Positions 1 through 8,539 of a stretch of 44,207 nucleotides of DNA are shown piece after piece (the stretch's first letter is position 1; every line of letters starts with the position of its first letter). Below the pieces are notes generated by a model. It saw only the letters and a list, made by a program, of their open reading frames with translations, did not search any database and was not told the origin of the DNA. A program made the translations under genes and the position numbers. The stretch is from Clostridia bacterium (GTDB taxonomy: Bacteria; Bacillota; Clostridia; TANB77; CAG-508): positions 1 through 44,207 of the forward strand of contig JAFXGW010000032.1 in the NCBI GenBank assembly GCA_017536685.1, written 5' to 3'.

Positions 1-151
1 AAAAATTTAGCGAACAAATTTTGAGCGTTAAAAATTTTTAATCATTACCCGACCAGCAAGGAGACGGCTTATAAAATATATTTATTTAACATATAAGTTG
101 AATTTATATAAATTATAAATCAAACCGACAAATTATTATTTGTGGTTGTAA
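1..151. other. AT-rich window edge, no gene supported
   Basis: No complete gene is visible. The first 36 bases could be the end of a plus-strand gene, but nothing identifies it. An imperfect inverted repeat lies at about 1-40. A short, less AT-rich stretch lies at 50-70. Positions 125-140 are an exact inverted copy of 4325-4340, on the other side of the germination operon. Confidence 0.4.
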
Positions 152-319
152 TTAATAAATTGTAAATAAAAGAATTAAAGGAAAAATTAAACTAATAAAA
201 GATAAAATAATTATAAACATTCCAGTAGGGATGTTTTTTTTATTATTTAGTTCAAAAATACCATAATTAAAGCTTTTTAAAAAAAGATATATTATAAATA
301 ATATTGCTAAATATTTCAT
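152..319 (-). CDS. small two-helix membrane protein, candidate germinant receptor D subunit
   Basis: A 55-residue ORF that starts at the ATG at 319 with a strong AGGAGG Shine-Dalgarno (minus strand, about 325-331). It begins MKYLAILFIIYLF and contains two hydrophobic segments, about residues 2-22 and 33-54, joined by a short polar linker (ELNNKKNIP). It lies 72 nt downstream of gerC on the same strand and reads as the fourth cistron of the ger operon. Several spore formers carry small two-helix D subunits (about 55-75 residues) beside gerA operons, and these modulate germination. Size, topology and position fit that class, but I recognise no sequence signature, so the assignment rests on context. 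The ORF itself is well supported by its Shine-Dalgarno and hydrophobic pattern. Confidence 0.65.
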   Translation of the reverse strand: MKYLAILFIIYLFLKSFNYGIFELNNKKNIPTGMFIIILSFISLIFPLILLFTIY

Positions 320-391
320 TTTTCCTCCTTGTATAATAAATTTTAATTTCTGAACAGGAACGAATTTTTAAATAGTTAAAGAGAATTTATT

Positions 392-1534
392 TTATTCTTT
401 ATTAAATAAATTACTTGAATTTATTTTGGTTTTTAAATTTATATTAAAATAAGAGTCTTGAAAGATTTCGTCCCAATGAACTTTGTCAAATTCTTCTTTT
501 GTTAAAAAATTAGATTGATATATTCCTTTAAAACCTACAATATCTGAATTATATTTTTTAGTAATTGTATATAAGTAGTCTTTTAAGATTTTTTCTAAAT
601 ATGCTGATGTAGCATGTTCAACGCTTTTTATATTATTGGTATCAATATAGTTAAAAATACTTCCAGAACTTCTTATAGTTCCTTCTGGATAAATGGTTAA
701 TGAAATAAATGGTGAACCATTTATTATATCAATTTTTATATCAGTGTCTTTATATAAAGATACATCTAGATCAAGTTTTTCATTGTTTTCAAAAGGATTA
801 TCAATTGTTATTGTACAAGTATCTAAATCATTAGTAACTATTAGATGTGAAATAGAATTGGAAACATCTATATGACCAATCATATTTGCTTTATTAAATA
901 TAGCAATTCCGTTTGTTTGAACAGTATCTTTATCTACAGATACATAGATACAACTAGGATTATAATAATCGTTGTCTAATGCTTGAAAAAAATCACCAAA
1001 ACTTGATTGAATAGTGTAACCAGTATATTGAGAACTACTTGAAAGATAGTCAAAAAGTCTTGCAGAAAAAATTTCTCCTGAATTTGAAACTTTTTCTAAA
1101 ACTTCTAAAGCACTAGAACTGCTTATTATAATTTCACAACTGTGACGTAACTCGGTGTTATTTGTTAAAGTGTTTATATATGGCTCGATACCTTTTTTGG
1201 CTACTTCTTCTGATAATATAAGAGCTGAACAGTGTGAAAGATTAATTTTTTTATTTAAATAATTATTAAGAATAGATAAACATTCATCAATTGTTTCACC
1301 TTCAACAGAATATAATTGATAACTGCTAGCTTGAGCTGAATCTGAGGATTTTGCTCCACTAGAACTAGAAGATGGAATTTGCAGGCTTAGTTTAATTAAA
1401 TTATTTTCGATTAAATCAATTCCAAAAGAAACTATAAAATATTGTCTATCAATTCCGGTAGTATTATAACAACCAGTAAGAGAAAAAAGTATTAGTATCA
1501 TTAATAATATAAAAATTATTTTTTTGATAAACAT
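392..1534 (-). CDS. gerC: spore germination lipoprotein GerC, Ger(x)C family
   Basis: This 380-aa protein has a lipoprotein signal peptide: a basic N-terminus, a hydrophobic core, and the lipobox LTGC with the lipidated cysteine at residue 22. The mature start (YNTTGIDRQYFIVSFGIDL) matches Ger(x)C proteins, which are the inner-membrane-anchored C subunit of GerA-type nutrient receptors in dormant spores. Length is typical. It lies 15 nt after gerB and is the third gene of the gerA-gerB-gerC operon. Such operons are normally transcribed in the forespore by sigma G, but I could not place a convincing sigma-G promoter. The serine-rich stretch after the N-terminal domain (about residues 55-70) is low complexity. 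Confidence 0.93.
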   Translation of the reverse strand: MFIKKIIFILLMILILFSLTGCYNTTGIDRQYFIVSFGIDLIENNLIKLSLQIPSSSSSGAKSSDSAQASSYQLYSVEGETIDECLSILNNYLNKKINLSHCSALILSEEVAKKGIEPYINTLTNNTELRHSCEIIISSSSALEVLEKVSNSGEIFSARLFDYLSSSSQYTGYTIQSSFGDFFQALDNDYYNPSCIYVSVDKDTVQTNGIAIFNKANMIGHIDVSNSISHLIVTNDLDTCTITIDNPFENNEKLDLDVSLYKDTDIKIDIINGSPFISLTIYPEGTIRSSGSIFNYIDTNNIKSVEHATSAYLEKILKDYLYTITKKYNSDIVGFKGIYQSNFLTKEEFDKVHWDEIFQDSYFNINLKTKINSSNLFNKE

Positions 1535-1549
1535 AAGAATGCCTTTCTT

Positions 1550-2653
1550 TTAAGATATATTATTTTTTTGAAGCTTTCTTTTTTTAAAATTTGCTAGAGT
1601 AAGTAAGATAATTCCTAAAACAAAAGTAAAACCTATAATTAAATATCTATATAAAGTGTCTTCGATAAAGTGAATATGAGAAATATTAACAGGAATTAAG
1701 GCGATACCAAACAAAATTCCACATGTAGAATAAGAAAGCATTTTTTCGTTAGAAACCGGAAAAATTTTTTTTATAATTCTATTTATCATAAAAATGATAA
1801 AACTTAGATAAGCAAATATTGCAAAAATCCATAAAAATATAAATAATGCATCTATTCTTTGAAGAAAACGTCCAAGTTCAATTTGACGTGAAAGCAAAAA
1901 TAAAGAGTTAATTGGTTCACTGTTTGAACTAGTATTAAATAATGTTAGCATAGGAACAATTGTTAACATTAATAAAATAAAAGAAATTGCAAAAGAAATG
2001 ATAGAAACCTTTTTAAAGCTAGTCACATCTTTTAATAAGGGTTTAAGAAAATAGTAAATAACTAAAATGTACATTGAAAAACAATTACTCAAACCAGTAA
2101 TAAAAGTATTAGTATAACTTTTTCCAATAATTGGAGTAATATCTTTTATATCTAAATTTTCAAAAGATGTGAAAAAAGTAATAATAACACTAAAAATTGC
2201 AAAAGGAACAATAAAACAAATTGTTCTGGAAATTCCTTTTATTCCGATAATATTAGCGATTAGAACGCCTAAAATAAAGAAAAAAAGTATATAAACCATT
2301 GGAAAATTTGAAAAATATATTGTATGAAGGACATTAGAAAAATCAATTAATGTTATAAATGCAACTAAAAAAAATAAGGCTATACATAAAAATCCGATTA
2401 GATTTTTTAAAATTTTCCCACCAAGAAATTCGGAAACATCTAGAATATCAGAATTTTCAAAATTTTTAAATAATTTTATAATTACTAGTAACAAAATAAA
2501 ATCTATTGTACCTATATATAATAAATTTATAATTGCACCACTTCCTACAAGATCTACTATATAATAAGGAATGTTTAAAATTAATTTGTTTATCATTACT
2601 ATTAAAATAATAGCAATAGCTTCTACTTTTCCTAATTTATAATTGTTTTCCAT
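1550..2653 (-). CDS. gerB: spore germination permease GerB, GerAB/APC family
   Basis: A 367-aa polytopic protein with about ten hydrophobic segments, typical of the GerB subunit of nutrient germinant receptors (APC transporter superfamily, endospore germination permease). It starts at the ATG at 2653 behind GGAGG. The start overlaps the end of gerA by 17 nt, implying translational coupling. In the receptor, GerB is thought to form the germinant-sensing pocket in the spore inner membrane beside GerA and the lipoprotein GerC. The family is recognised from its membrane pattern, its length and its position between gerA and gerC. Which nutrient it senses cannot be read from the sequence. Confidence 0.92.
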   Translation of the reverse strand: MENNYKLGKVEAIAIILIVMINKLILNIPYYIVDLVGSGAIINLLYIGTIDFILLLVIIKLFKNFENSDILDVSEFLGGKILKNLIGFLCIALFFLVAFITLIDFSNVLHTIYFSNFPMVYILFFFILGVLIANIIGIKGISRTICFIVPFAIFSVIITFFTSFENLDIKDITPIIGKSYTNTFITGLSNCFSMYILVIYYFLKPLLKDVTSFKKVSIISFAISFILLMLTIVPMLTLFNTSSNSEPINSLFLLSRQIELGRFLQRIDALFIFLWIFAIFAYLSFIIFMINRIIKKIFPVSNEKMLSYSTCGILFGIALIPVNISHIHFIEDTLYRYLIIGFTFVLGIILLTLANFKKRKLQKNNIS

Positions 2654-4311
2654 TTTTCCTCCATTTCATACTAATATGTTCTTCAATTTGTGGTTTTTTT
2701 GTATTAAGGATTTTACTCCTTTTTTCTCTTTTCCAAACTGGTTTCATATGCAAATTATTATTGTCAGAAAGTGTATTGTAAGGTATATAAGGACTAAAAA
2801 ATGGTATACCAAATGAGCTTTGATTAGCTAAAATTACAAAATGGATAAAAAAGCCTAAAGCAATTCCAAGAAAACCAGCAAAATAACCTAAAATAATATA
2901 CATAAACCTAAACATTCTAATTGCGAATCTTAAAGTATTGTCAGGTATTGTAAAAGCGCAAATTCCAGAAAAAGCTACAATTATTATAAGAATAGGACTA
3001 ACGATATTTGCAGATATTGCAGCATCACCTAAAATTAATGCACCGAATTATACCAACAGTAGTACTAAAAGAAGAGGGAACACGTATACTTGCCTCTTGT
3101 ATTAATTCGAAACAAATTTCCATTATTATAATTTCAAAAATAATAGGAAATGGTATAGCTTCTCTGGATGCAACTATTGCAAAAAGAAGTTCGGATGGAA
3201 TGAGTTCGTAATGAAACATTGTAATTGAAACATACATACCAGGTACTAAAAGAGCACAAGTAAGAGCTAAAAGTCTTAATAATCTTAAAAAATTTGCGTA
3301 ATGATAGTTTAAATTGAAGTCTTCTGGCGATGTTAAGAAATCTATTAAAGTAGCAGGTAAAATGATAGAAAATGGAGAACCATTAACTAAAACAACAATT
3401 CTTCCTAACATTAAATAATTACAAGCTTTATCTGGTCTTTCAGTAGATATTGTTTGAGGAAATGCTGTTGTACTATTATCTTTTATGAATTGTTCCAATT
3501 GATTAGAAGATAAAACATAATCAATTTTTAAATTATTTAGTCTATATTTTATTTCTGCAACCAAATCGTCGTTTGTTATATGTTCTAAATAACAAATTGC
3601 TACTTGTGTTTTATTTAATTTTCCAACTGTCAATTCTTCAATAATTAATTTTTCGTTATTAACTATTTTTCTAATCATAGAAGTATTTGTTCTAATATTT
3701 TCTACAAAACCTTCATGAGAACCTTTAACAACTTCTTCTGTGATAGGCTTACCAATGCTTCGTGTTTGAAAACCTTTAGCTTCTATACATAAAGAGCAAG
3801 AAAGATTATCAACAAAAAGAGCGCAAAATCCATTGTTAACTTTAGAAATTATTTCTTTGAATTCGGTTTCTTTACTTACACTATTTTGAGGAATTAAACT
3901 AGAATATAAAAAATTTTCTAGATTTAATTTAATATATTTGTTGATATCAGTAGCCGATATTGTTTTTGAAGAATCTTTCATTTTTATTGAATTTCTTAGA
4001 AGAAGGGGTTGAAGTACAAAATCATTTATTTCTTTAGAATTTATCATGCCATCAATATATAAAATAAAAGCTGGAATTTTTATGTTTTGAATTGTTAAAT
4101 GAAAATCACGAATTTTTATATCGCTATTTATTAACATGTTATATTTTACTTTCAGATATTCAAAATTAGATTTTAGTTTTGAAGATACAGTTTCTTTATC
4201 TGTTTTTTCAAATTCATCTTCATTTATATTGTTTGAACTATTAGGAAGGATAAATTCATAATTTTCTTTTTCTTCATATTTAAATATTTTATTATAAATG
4301 TCTTTTATCAT
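2637..4311 (-). CDS. gerA: spore germination protein GerA, interrupted by a +1 shift at an in-frame CGG
   Basis: The A subunit of the germinant receptor, a spore inner-membrane protein with a large soluble N-terminal domain and C-terminal membrane helices. I start it at the ATG at 4311 (MIKDIYNK), which has an AAGGAG Shine-Dalgarno; an in-frame upstream ATG at 4383 has none. The zero frame runs 422 codons and reaches CGG at 3045-3043. From there it continues to a nonsense ending (CINFR) and stops at 3025. Skipping the C gives TVGIIGALILGDAA, a strongly conserved GerA motif, and the frame then stays open for 135 codons, through the conserved ending of the family, to the stop at 2637. Total is 557 aa. 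Everything on both sides looks intact, so this is either a recoded gene or a single-base indel, not a decayed pseudogene. Confidence 0.88.
3043..3045 (-). other. putative +1 frameshift site in gerA (zero-frame codon CGG, shifted codon GGT)
   Basis: On the minus strand the zero frame reads ATT CGG TGC. Dropping the C gives ATT GGT GCA, encoding the conserved Ile-Gly-Ala of GerA proteins. The position is in phase with the ATG at 4311 (422 codons upstream). Two further sites in this window share the same arrangement. Confidence 0.6.
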
Positions 4312-4324
4312 AAAATCTCCTTTA

Positions 4325-4400
4325 AATAATAATTTGTCGGGGGAGGCTATATTAATCAACTTAAAGCATTTTTTTATTATCAACTCGACAAACTATTATT
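4325..4400. repeat. inverted repeat upstream of gerA
   Basis: 4325-4340 (AATAATAATTTGTCGG) pairs imperfectly with 4386-4400 (CGACAAACTATTATT), forming a stem with a loop of about 45 nt just upstream of the gerA Shine-Dalgarno. 4325-4340 is also the exact inverse of 125-140. It could be a leader hairpin or an operator; the sequence does not decide. Confidence 0.45.
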
Positions 4401-4460
4401 TTCTTATTATAGTAGTATTAATAAATTTAAAAAAAATTATGCAATTAAATTTAAGTATGA

Positions 4461-4466
4461 TATAAT
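4461..4466 (+). promoter_or_regulatory. possible -10 box upstream of the gene at 4495
   Basis: A TATAAT hexamer lies 28 nt before the start codon. No good -35 is visible 17 nt upstream, so the sigma factor is uncertain. Confidence 0.35.
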
Positions 4467-4494
4467 AAAGAAAATATAATTATAAGGAAATGCT

Positions 4495-5238
4495 ATGAAA
4501 AATGAAAAAGCTGTAATTTCATTATATGTATTATTTGGAATGCTATTTTTACTAGTTTTCGTATTAAGTATGTATATTGGAATAAGAAATAAATTACAAT
4601 TGGAAGAATATAAAAATCTAGAAATAGAAGAAATATATTCAAAAAATCTTGATATTGTAGAAAATATAGAGTTTGCAAATAATAATGAATTAATTCCTAT
4701 ATATAATATAAATCAATTTGATGTTATTGGTACTGGTAGTTATTTAAAAATAGGCAATAAAATATACCAGTGTGGTATAGGTATGTCATACGTTTTAAAA
4801 GACAATATTATTGTAGATATAGACGAAGATTTAAAATATAAAAAGATAGGATTTAATGATTATAAATTGTATATGCCTACTTTTTATATTGATAAATTGT
4901 CATATCAAATATACTATTATAAAGATGGAAATTATTGGAAATGTTTAGCATATCAAAAGTTTAGTGAAGATAAAAAGGATTTTGTGAAGAATAAAACATA
5001 TCTTCAAAATCAATTCTCAATCTTGGGAGACTATAATTTAAATGGTTATAGTCAATATATGATGATTTGGAATGATGAAGAGGGAAATTTAGGAAATATA
5101 GATATACAAGAGCAAATTCAAGTGAAAGAAAATATAACTTCTATAAATCAAATTGAAGTTTTTAGAAAAAATTATCAAAATATAAGTAAAAAAAATGGTG
5201 AATATTATTTGCTTGTAAATATAGGAAATAGTATTTAA
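4495..5238 (+). CDS. unrecognised protein with one N-terminal membrane segment
   Basis: 247 aa. A short basic N-terminus (MKNEKA) is followed by one hydrophobic helix at about residues 8-28, then a polar, Tyr/Asn/Ile-rich domain that is probably extracytoplasmic. There is no signal peptidase site or lipobox. The topology resembles minor pilins and TadE-like proteins, but no pilin motif is present and I do not assign it. The Shine-Dalgarno is AAGGAA. It lies divergently from gerA and 71 nt ahead of spoIVA on the same strand, which hints at a sporulation role by position only. A perfect hairpin with a T run follows it. Confidence 0.6.
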   Translation: MKNEKAVISLYVLFGMLFLLVFVLSMYIGIRNKLQLEEYKNLEIEEIYSKNLDIVENIEFANNNELIPIYNINQFDVIGTGSYLKIGNKIYQCGIGMSYVLKDNIIVDIDEDLKYKKIGFNDYKLYMPTFYIDKLSYQIYYYKDGNYWKCLAYQKFSEDKKDFVKNKTYLQNQFSILGDYNLNGYSQYMMIWNDEEGNLGNIDIQEQIQVKENITSINQIEVFRKNYQNISKKNGEYYLLVNIGNSI

Positions 5239-5254
5239 AATTTAGTCATAAAAT

Positions 5255-5308
5255 AAAAATCCCCTAATATAAATTAGTAAAGCTGTACAATTTATAGGGG
5301 GGATTTTT
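5255..5308 (+). terminator. hairpin that overlaps the spoIVA Shine-Dalgarno
   Basis: AAAAATCCCC (5255-5264) is perfectly complementary to GGGGATTTTT (5299-5308), with a 34-nt loop. The 3' arm contains the G-rich Shine-Dalgarno of spoIVA and the T run ends at its ATG. It can act as a terminator for the upstream gene, or in a read-through transcript it would mask the spoIVA ribosome binding site. Confidence 0.55.
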
Positions 5309-5309
5309 T

Positions 5310-6788
5310 ATGGAAAATTTTGGAATTTATGAAGATATAGCCAAAAGAACAGAAGGTGATATTTACATAGGTGTTGTTGGTCCAGTAAGAACTGGAAAAT
5401 CTACGTTTATAAAACGTTTTATGGAATTATTGGTGTTACCGAATATTGATAATGAGTATAAAAGAGAAAGAGCTGTGGATGAACTTCCACAAAGTGCTAG
5501 TGGAAGAACTATTATGACAACTGAACCTAAGTTTATACCGAATGAAGCTATAGAAATAACTTTAAATGGAAATGTGAAATTAAAAACAAGACTAGTAGAT
5601 TGTGTGGGATATCTTGTAAATAATGCAATAGGATATTTGGAAGATGATATGCCAAGAATGGTGAAAACTCCTTGGTCTGATAATGAAATGCCATTTGAGA
5701 CTGCTGCTGAATTAGGAACAAAGAAGGTTATTGTAGAACATTCTACTGTTGGAATAATTATAACTACAGATGGAAGTATTACAGATATTCCGAGAGAAGA
5801 ATATGTTCTAGCAGAAGAAAGAGTGGTTAAAGAATTAAAGGAACTAAATAAACCATTTATAATGTTAATGAATTCTCAAACTCCTAATGACGGGTATACT
5901 CAAGATATGGCAAAAAGATTGTCTGAAAAATATCAAGCAACTGTTATGCCGATCAATTGTTTGGATTTGAATATAGATGATATAAATGAAATTTTTTCTA
6001 AATTATTGTATGAATTTATGCTAGAAAGAATTGATGTTAAATTTCCAAGATGGCTAGATGGGCTAGATGTAAATAATAAATTAAAAGTGAAATTGCTTGA
6101 TAGTGTGCAAAAAACATTTTCAAATGCAACAAGATTAAAAGATATAAATGATTGCTATTTAAAATTAGAAGAATGTGAAGAAATAAAAAAATCAAGTGTT
6201 GAAGAAATTAATTTAGGAACTGGTGTTGTAAGTATAAGAGCAGATTTAAATGAAAGTTTATTTTATAATATTCTTACAGAAATAACAGGAGTAAATATAA
6301 AAAATGAAGGAGAGTTGTTTAGTTGCATATCTTCTTTTGCAAAAGTGAAAAAAGATTATGATAAAATGGCTTATGCAATTCATGAGGTTAATGAGAAAGG
6401 ATATGGAATTGTAACTCCTGGAATTGAAGATCTAATTTTAGAAGAGCCTGAAATTGTAAAACAAGGTTCAAGATACGGTGTAAAATTAAAAGCAAAAGCA
6501 CCTTCTATTCATATGATTAAAATTAATACAGAAACAGAGGTTTCTCCAATTGTTGGAAGCGAGAAGCAATCTGAAGAATTAGTAAAATATTTACTTTCAG
6601 AGTTTGAAAATGATCCGAAAAAGATTTGGAAATCAAATATATTTGGGAAGAGTTTACATGAACTAGTAAACGAAGGTCTACAAAATAAGTTAGCTAAAAT
6701 GCCAGAAGAGGCTCAAGGAAAATTACAAGAAACACTACAAAGAATTGTTAATGAGGGAAGTGGTGGTTTAATTTGTATTATATTATAA
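5310..6788 (+). CDS. spoIVA: stage IV sporulation protein A, coat-basement ATPase
   Basis: 492 aa, the same length as characterised SpoIVA. The protein hydrolyses ATP to polymerise into a shell around the forespore outer membrane and is the platform for spore coat assembly. The Walker A motif GPVRTGKST is at residues 24-32. The N-terminal NTPase-like domain is followed by the characteristic middle and C-terminal regions. The C-terminus ends in the short hydrophobic tail typical of the family (GGLICIIL). The start is the ATG 7 nt after a G-run Shine-Dalgarno. In Bacillus it is transcribed by sigma E in the mother cell. A weak sigma-E-like -10 (GTACAAT, 5284-5290) precedes it, but I would not rely on this. 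Confidence 0.97.
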   Translation: MENFGIYEDIAKRTEGDIYIGVVGPVRTGKSTFIKRFMELLVLPNIDNEYKRERAVDELPQSASGRTIMTTEPKFIPNEAIEITLNGNVKLKTRLVDCVGYLVNNAIGYLEDDMPRMVKTPWSDNEMPFETAAELGTKKVIVEHSTVGIIITTDGSITDIPREEYVLAEERVVKELKELNKPFIMLMNSQTPNDGYTQDMAKRLSEKYQATVMPINCLDLNIDDINEIFSKLLYEFMLERIDVKFPRWLDGLDVNNKLKVKLLDSVQKTFSNATRLKDINDCYLKLEECEEIKKSSVEEINLGTGVVSIRADLNESLFYNILTEITGVNIKNEGELFSCISSFAKVKKDYDKMAYAIHEVNEKGYGIVTPGIEDLILEEPEIVKQGSRYGVKLKAKAPSIHMIKINTETEVSPIVGSEKQSEELVKYLLSEFENDPKKIWKSNIFGKSLHELVNEGLQNKLAKMPEEAQGKLQETLQRIVNEGSGGLICIIL

Positions 6789-6798
6789 TTATTGCAAT

Positions 6799-6825
6799 AA
6801 AAACTCCGAAAAATTCGGAGTTTTT
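6799..6825. terminator. bidirectional rho-independent terminator
   Basis: A perfect 12-bp stem (AAAAACTCCGAA / TTCGGAGTTTTT) with an AAA loop lies between the convergent spoIVA and the minus-strand gene at 6868-8280. T and A runs on both sides allow it to serve both genes. Confidence 0.85.
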
Positions 6826-6867
6826 ATTTTATAACCATAAAATTAAATTTTAAAGTATAAAGTGTAA

Positions 6868-8280
6868 TTATATTTGTGATTTATTGTTTAAAGGGTTAAC
6901 CTCATATATAATATCAAAAAATCTAAAGTTATTTAAATTGTTTGAGTCTAAATAATAAATATAACTATCTAGTTCAAATTTATTCTTACATGAAGCTATA
7001 ATTGTTGGATTTAAATTTCTTTTTCCAGTAATTTTAAATGCATATGACACAGATTTTATGAAGTTTTGTCCATCTCTATTTTTAAGCAAATCATATGTTT
7101 CAGAAAATCTTGTTTTTGAAGATGTTTTTTTAAAAAATGTAAAAGGAAGTGTATATTTTTGATTAACTACATCTTGCAATGAGTTATATTTATCAGGATA
7201 TTTTTCTGTATAATAAGATAATTCATTTTTTCTATAAGGTAAATAAATTTTTCCTAATCTTTCAGAGATTAATAAGGTTTTATTATCTTCCATACCATTT
7301 TCAATTTTTTCAATTTTTTCTTTATAAGAATCTTTATTTAAGGATTCATTTTTTATTTCTAAATTAGTTTTATTACAAGAAGCAACCAAAATTGCTTTTT
7401 CTTTTTTATTTTCAATTTTTGATAAATCAGATTCTATAGAATCTTGTATATCGGAATTGTTTGTTAATTTATTATCAAGGAATTCATTACTATTTTCAGA
7501 TGGTACTGGATTTTCAGATGGTATTGAATTTTCAGGTGGAGTGGATGAATTTTCTAATGAAGTATCTTGAACAAGATTTGATGACGAAAATTCAATTGGT
7601 TCTTCTGAAAATAAATAATTAAAATCGAATGATGTCGTATTGTTTATTTTTTCTATAAAAGCCAAATTAATTTGAGAATTTAAGTTGAACTCATCAAATT
7701 CATTTATAAAATTTTCTGATTCTAAAGTAATTTCTTCACTAAAATTGTTATTTTCGGTACATGTCTTCTCGGTATTTATAATATTTTCAGGTAAGTTGTT
7801 GTTTTTTTCATTAATATTTTCAGCATTTTCAATTTTTTCAGTTTCATTTGAAGAATCGTTAGAGGAATTTACTTTTTCTATAAATTCGACAAAACATATA
7901 TTGTCATTTTCAAGCTTTGTTTCAATTTCATAAAAACTTTTAGAGTATAGAGATAAATTATTTTCTAAATCAGGAAATAATTCAAGGTAAAATTTCTTTG
8001 TTTTTTTTCTTTTTGGTTGAGTGCTTATTACATTATTTATTTCATCATTAAGTTTTTTTAACTCTAAGTTAAGTTTTTCAATTGATGATATATTGTTTGA
8101 AATTGTATTTAAAACAGAGTTAGCATCTTCGATAATATTTGTATAACAAGAAGATTTGATATTAATTTCCGGACTATTAATAATATCAAGAATTTGTTCT
8201 TGATTGTTTTTTTGATGCAGTAACTGTTTTTCTAAATAATTACAACCTTTATCAAGCTTTAAACCTGGAAGTGTAAACAT
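6868..8280 (-). CDS. unrecognised Ser/Asn/Glu-rich protein next to spoIVA
   Basis: 470 aa, start ATG at 8280 behind TAGGAGG. There is no signal peptide or membrane segment. Three parts are visible: an N-terminal region with heptad-like Leu/Ile spacing (about residues 45-130, probable coiled coil); a low-complexity Ser/Asn/Glu-rich middle (about 135-320) with a short repeat (PPENS, PSENP, PSENS near residue 247); and a more globular C-terminal region (about 335-470) rich in Phe, Tyr, Lys and Asn. The coiled-coil plus disordered-linker layout is common in spore coat and morphogenetic proteins. With spoIVA convergent beside it, a mother-cell coat or cortex role is a guess. I recognise no family domain such as LysM or SPOCS. 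Confidence 0.6.
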   Translation of the reverse strand: MFTLPGLKLDKGCNYLEKQLLHQKNNQEQILDIINSPEINIKSSCYTNIIEDANSVLNTISNNISSIEKLNLELKKLNDEINNVISTQPKRKKTKKFYLELFPDLENNLSLYSKSFYEIETKLENDNICFVEFIEKVNSSNDSSNETEKIENAENINEKNNNLPENIINTEKTCTENNNFSEEITLESENFINEFDEFNLNSQINLAFIEKINNTTSFDFNYLFSEEPIEFSSSNLVQDTSLENSSTPPENSIPSENPVPSENSNEFLDNKLTNNSDIQDSIESDLSKIENKKEKAILVASCNKTNLEIKNESLNKDSYKEKIEKIENGMEDNKTLLISERLGKIYLPYRKNELSYYTEKYPDKYNSLQDVVNQKYTLPFTFFKKTSSKTRFSETYDLLKNRDGQNFIKSVSYAFKITGKRNLNPTIIASCKNKFELDSYIYYLDSNNLNNFRFFDIIYEVNPLNNKSQI

Positions 8281-8539
8281 TGTGAACCTCCTAAATTTTT
8301 CAAAAAATAATTTACTTTTTATTAATATATTATAGCATATAACTAATATAAAAAAATTACAATAATATTAAAAATTAATCATATGAAAATATTTTATATA
8401 ATACAAAAATTATATCATTACTTAAAAAAAAATACAAATAGTAAATTTAATATAAATAAGAAGTTTATTGGAAATAAAACTAGAATAAAATTTATGAGTG
8501 TGCTATAATATGTAAGGAATTTGTTATTAGAGGATTAAT
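8281..8539. other. divergent intergenic region, very AT-rich
   Basis: It holds the promoters of two divergent genes and no ORF with a ribosome binding site. Confidence 0.5.
8501..8509 (+). promoter_or_regulatory. extended -10 promoter
   Basis: TGCTATAAT (TG at 8501-8502, TATAAT at 8504-8509) is an extended -10 element 30 nt ahead of the start at 8540. The -35 region (TAGAAT with 17-bp spacing) is weak, as expected for extended -10 promoters. Confidence 0.5.

Noticed and set aside
3025..3211. Plus-strand ORF at 3008-3211 and other antisense ORFs in the window
   Set aside because: They are mirror frames of AT-rich real genes; none has a Shine-Dalgarno or family resemblance.
3008..4383. gerA as an ordinary decayed pseudogene
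   Set aside because: Only one lesion is present, and both halves and the neighbouring ger genes look conserved and open.
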